23,906 nt of DNA, from assembly GCA_035304285.1 (NCBI GenBank), contig DATGQI010000247.1, forward strand, positions 1 through 23,906, read 5' to 3'. Each line of letters opens with the position of its first letter. Position 1 is the stretch's first letter. This document shows, in pieces, positions 21,907-23,906 of the stretch. The notes under the pieces are model-generated. The model was not told where the DNA came from. It searched no databases and saw nothing but the letters and a program-made list of their open reading frames with translations. The translations under genes and the position numbers were made by a program. This stretch comes from IDS-8 sp035304285. Lineage in GTDB: Bacteria; Pseudomonadota; Gammaproteobacteria; Steroidobacterales; Woeseiaceae.

Positions 21907-22628
21907 GCGAGCAACGTTCCGTAGGCCATTACGAAGATCATCGGTGTCAGCAGTACCAGCACGATCATGCCAAAGCCGTCGGTCAGGGGATTTCGTTCCG
22001 ACAGCGAGGAAGCAAGTCCTATGCCGAGCGCGGTTACCAGGGGTACGGTGATCACCGATGTGGTGACGCCGCCTGCATCGAATGCGATGCCGATTGTCTC
22101 AGGCGGAGCGATAGTCGCTATTGCGACCACGAGGCTGTATCCGAAGATGATCATCAGGGGCAGGGACCAGCCGAAGACGATTCGGGTGACACCGAGCAAA
22201 AGCGCCACACCGACGGACAGGGCGACCACCAGGCGCAGGCCAAAGGCGTAACCGGCCTTCGCAACGTCGGTATCGGCAATTGCCCCGCCTGCGGCCGCGG
22301 CGTTTGCGGCTTGCGCGGCGACCGCGGTCAGGGCCGGTTCTGCGAAGGTGGTGCCGAATCCAAGGAGAAAGGCAAACAGCAACAGGAGGGGAAAGCTGCC
22401 TCGCTCTGCCAATGCGTTGGCCAGGGCGTCTCCGATCGGAAATAGCGCCAGTTCCAGGCCGTACACGAACAGGGTGAGCCCGATGAGCACGAGCAAAGCA
22501 CCTTCGATGAGCCCTGATAACTGGCTGGCCGGCTGCTGCAAAACGGCGATCTGGAAAAAGAGGATAACGACGACAACAGGCGTCAGGTCCCGAATGCTGC
22601 CCAGCGTCATTCGCCAAAGAAGGGCCAT
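21897..22628 (-). CDS. DUF1538 membrane protein A (243 aa)
   Basis: First gene of the operon. It has about seven predicted helices (about 15-30, 40-66, 79-103, 128-152, 155-174, 190-208 and 219-243). Motifs shared with its paralogue: ALFPIG (61-66), AEPAL (96-100), AFDAGGVTT (182-190) and DGFG (217-220). Charge is sparse: Arg6 and Arg13 precede helix 1, and the loops after helix 1 (QQPASQLSG) and after helix 5 (PPETIGIAFDAGG) carry no positive charge, which favours N-in/C-out, opposite to the second protein. The function of the family is not known to me. No obvious Shine-Dalgarno precedes the ATG at 22628. Confidence 0.85.
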   Translation of the reverse strand: MALLWRMTLGSIRDLTPVVVVILFFQIAVLQQPASQLSGLIEGALLVLIGLTLFVYGLELALFPIGDALANALAERGSFPLLLLFAFLLGFGTTFAEPALTAVAAQAANAAAAGGAIADTDVAKAGYAFGLRLVVALSVGVALLLGVTRIVFGWSLPLMIIFGYSLVVAIATIAPPETIGIAFDAGGVTTSVITVPLVTALGIGLASSLSERNPLTDGFGMIVLVLLTPMIFVMAYGTLLAWI

Positions 22629-22755
22629 GACGCTTTTTATTGGGGTAATGTCATGCAGGCCCGCAACTCATCCCAGGATCGATACGTAGCCTGCAGGTGT
22701 GGTTCTGAATAGTTCGCGCCCTCGAGAGCAATACTTTGGCAGCCTGCCGGCCGTC

Positions 22756-22764
22756 AGTATATCA
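22756..22764 (-). promoter_or_regulatory. Candidate extended -10 promoter for the DUF1538 operon
   Basis: On the minus strand the sequence is TGATATACT, a match to the extended -10 form TGnTATAAT with one difference. It lies in the 166-bp gap between tatD and the first DUF1538 gene, roughly 130 nt before the start codon. No -35 of normal spacing is seen, as allowed for extended -10 promoters. The gap otherwise shows no gene or clear terminator. Confidence 0.4.
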
Positions 22765-22794
22765 CCCGCGTCGCCCCGCAGCCGGCAAGCGGTG

Positions 22795-23586
22795 TTACAA
22801 GGCAAACAGGCGCTCGGCATTTCTCGTGCTGGCGATTGCGATGGTTTCCTCGGGCTGACCGCTGGCCTCGGCGAACACACGGAGGACTTCGCGCAGGTAC
22901 ATTGGCTCATTGCGCCTCGTCTTCGGTTTCTGGTGCAGCGTCCTCGGCAACAGGTACGGCGCGTCCGTTTCGATCATCAACCTGTCGAGGGGAATCTCAC
23001 TCGCGAGTGTGCGAAGGCCTGAGCCTCTTCGCTCGTCGCAGATCCACCCGGTGATTCCGATGTAGAGGCCCATGTCAAGATAAGCGTGCAGCGCTTCCGC
23101 ATCGCCCGTGAAGCAATGGGCGACACCGCCGGCTAACCGGTCGAACACAGGCTGCAGTATGGAGACGAAATCGGCGTGCGCGTCGCGCTGGTGCAGGAAG
23201 AGCGGCAAGCCGGTGGTTGCAGCCAGCGCAAGCTGCGCTTCAAAAGCCAGCCGCTGCGCCTGCCGCGGTGAGAAATCCCGGAAGTAGTCGAGGCCACATT
23301 CACCCACGGCAACGACGTTGTCGCTATTCAACAGGGCCAGCAGACGATCGTTCACTTCCGCGGTGTACTCACTGGCGTGATGCGGATGAACGCCCGCTGT
23401 TGCGTACAGCAAGCCGGGCCGGGTCGCTGCGAGTTTCGCCGCGTCCGCGCTACTCTCGGCACTGCTGCCGGTGACGATGAGTCGGCGCACACCGCACTTT
23501 GATGCACGTTCGATCACCGCATCGCGGTCGCCGTCAAAGCTGTCATGGGTCAGGTTTGCTCCAATATCGATCAGGTCCAGGCTCAT
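22795..23586 (-). CDS. tatD: TatD-family 3'-5' exonuclease / metal-dependent hydrolase
   Basis: 263 aa amidohydrolase-fold nuclease, close to E. coli TatD. It starts LDLIDIGANLTHDSFDGDRD; the first metal motif is in the IGANLT form of TatD proper, without the D-x-H-x-H seen in YcfH and YjjV. Other metal and active-site segments are TAGVHPHHA, AVGECGLDYFRDFSP, LPLFLHQRDAHADF, VAHCFTG and IETDAPYLLPR. Family members degrade DNA from 3' ends and have been linked to DNA repair and oxidative-stress resistance; the old link to Tat export comes only from gene neighbourhood. AGGGA lies about 8 nt before the ATG. It follows the ABC permease gene by 34 bp and may share its transcript. Confidence 0.93.
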   Translation of the reverse strand: MSLDLIDIGANLTHDSFDGDRDAVIERASKCGVRRLIVTGSSAESSADAAKLAATRPGLLYATAGVHPHHASEYTAEVNDRLLALLNSDNVVAVGECGLDYFRDFSPRQAQRLAFEAQLALAATTGLPLFLHQRDAHADFVSILQPVFDRLAGGVAHCFTGDAEALHAYLDMGLYIGITGWICDERRGSGLRTLASEIPLDRLMIETDAPYLLPRTLHQKPKTRRNEPMYLREVLRVFAEASGQPEETIAIASTRNAERLFAL

Positions 23587-23620
23587 ACGACGGGATCCCT
23601 GTTTGCCGCACAGTCGGCCA

Positions 23621-23906
23621 CTAGCGTGGACCCCAGCGGAAGACCGCAGCCGCCACCGTCAGGAAAACCACACTCATCAAACTAAGAATAGCGACCTGCG
23701 GCAGGATGTCTGAAAACGATCCTCCGTCGATCATGATGCCGCGCGCTGCATCCAGCACATGGGTCAGCGGAAAGACCTTCGCCGTCTGTTGAACCCACTC
23801 CGAGCTTCCTTCGAGTGAGAACCAGACTCCCGACAGCATCATCATGGGCCAGGTCACCAGGTTCAGTAACCCACCGGCGAGTTCTTCGCTGGTAACCCGC
23901 GCTGCG
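23621..23906 (-). CDS. ABC-2 type transporter permease, 3' fragment
   Basis: C-terminal 94 residues of an ABC-2 family permease whose 5' part lies beyond the window. The frame reads from the edge as AARVTSEELAGGLLNLVTW, then PMMMLSGVWFSLEGSSEW, FPLTHVLDAARGIMIDGG and a final membrane helix (VAILSLMSVVFLTVAAAVFRW), ending in TAG at 23621-23623. This pattern is typical of multidrug/antibiotic ABC-2 permeases. The ATPase subunit is expected upstream. The substrate cannot be inferred. Confidence 0.85.
   Translation of the reverse strand, partial: AARVTSEELAGGLLNLVTWPMMMLSGVWFSLEGSSEWVQQTAKVFPLTHVLDAARGIMIDGGSFSDILPQVAILSLMSVVFLTVAAAVFRWGPR

Overview
The window is a GC-rich chromosomal segment of a gammaproteobacterium. 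This rests on four observations: the order yebC-ruvCAB-ybgC-tolQRAB-pal-cpoB, a thrABC operon with a fused aspartokinase/homoserine dehydrogenase, a RelA carrying the EFDD signature of monofunctional synthetases (typical of beta/gamma-proteobacteria with a RelA/SpoT split), and a TatD of the E. coli type. It resembles free-living, often marine, gammaproteobacteria, but the species cannot be fixed from this sequence. Genes are packed tightly, with many ATGA/GTGA overlaps and frequent GTG starts, and no stretch over 300 bases lacks a gene.

Layout. 1-1908 (+): the 3' end of sucB (2-oxoglutarate dehydrogenase E2) and a complete lpdA (E3). 1907-2869: a REP-associated tyrosine transposase (RAYT) with five copies of a 22-bp repeat, inserted exactly between the convergent 3' ends of lpdA and relA; the first repeat overlaps the lpdA stop codon. 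2882-5011 (-): relA. 5108-8095 (+): yebC, ruvC, ruvA, ruvB. 8096-13374 (+): ybgC, tolQ, tolR, tolA, tolB, pal, cpoB, the complete Tol-Pal envelope-constriction system. 13427-13501: tRNA-Lys(TTT) with its own likely promoter. 13619-18410 (+): thrA, thrB, thrC, followed at 18423-19046 by a membrane-anchored NERD-domain gene. 22628-19058 (-): an apparent five-gene operon of two DUF1538 membrane proteins, a PII-like protein, a two-CBS protein and a CNNM/CorB-type protein. 23906-22795 (-): the 3' end of an ABC-2 permease gene followed by tatD.

Most of the window is core metabolism and housekeeping. The part most likely to hold undescribed biology is the 19058-22628 operon. Its two DUF1538 proteins are paralogues (shared ALFPxG, AEPAL, D-x-GGV-[ST]-T and DGFG motifs), their genes overlap by 10 bp, and their charge patterns predict opposite membrane topologies. 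They are followed by two small proteins from adenine-nucleotide-binding families (PII and CBS) and a CNNM-type protein with its own CBS pair. I read this as a nucleotide- or energy-responsive ion or solute transport module built on an antiparallel heterodimer; the substrate is unknown.

Other items of note: an 11-bp direct repeat (10/11) flanking the RAYT module that would restore a lpdA stop codon in the empty site; a short upstream ORF with a good Shine-Dalgarno overlapping the lpdA start; a 13-bp perfect inverted repeat whose 3' arm contains the ruvC GTG start; and a CpoB that looks like a lipoprotein.
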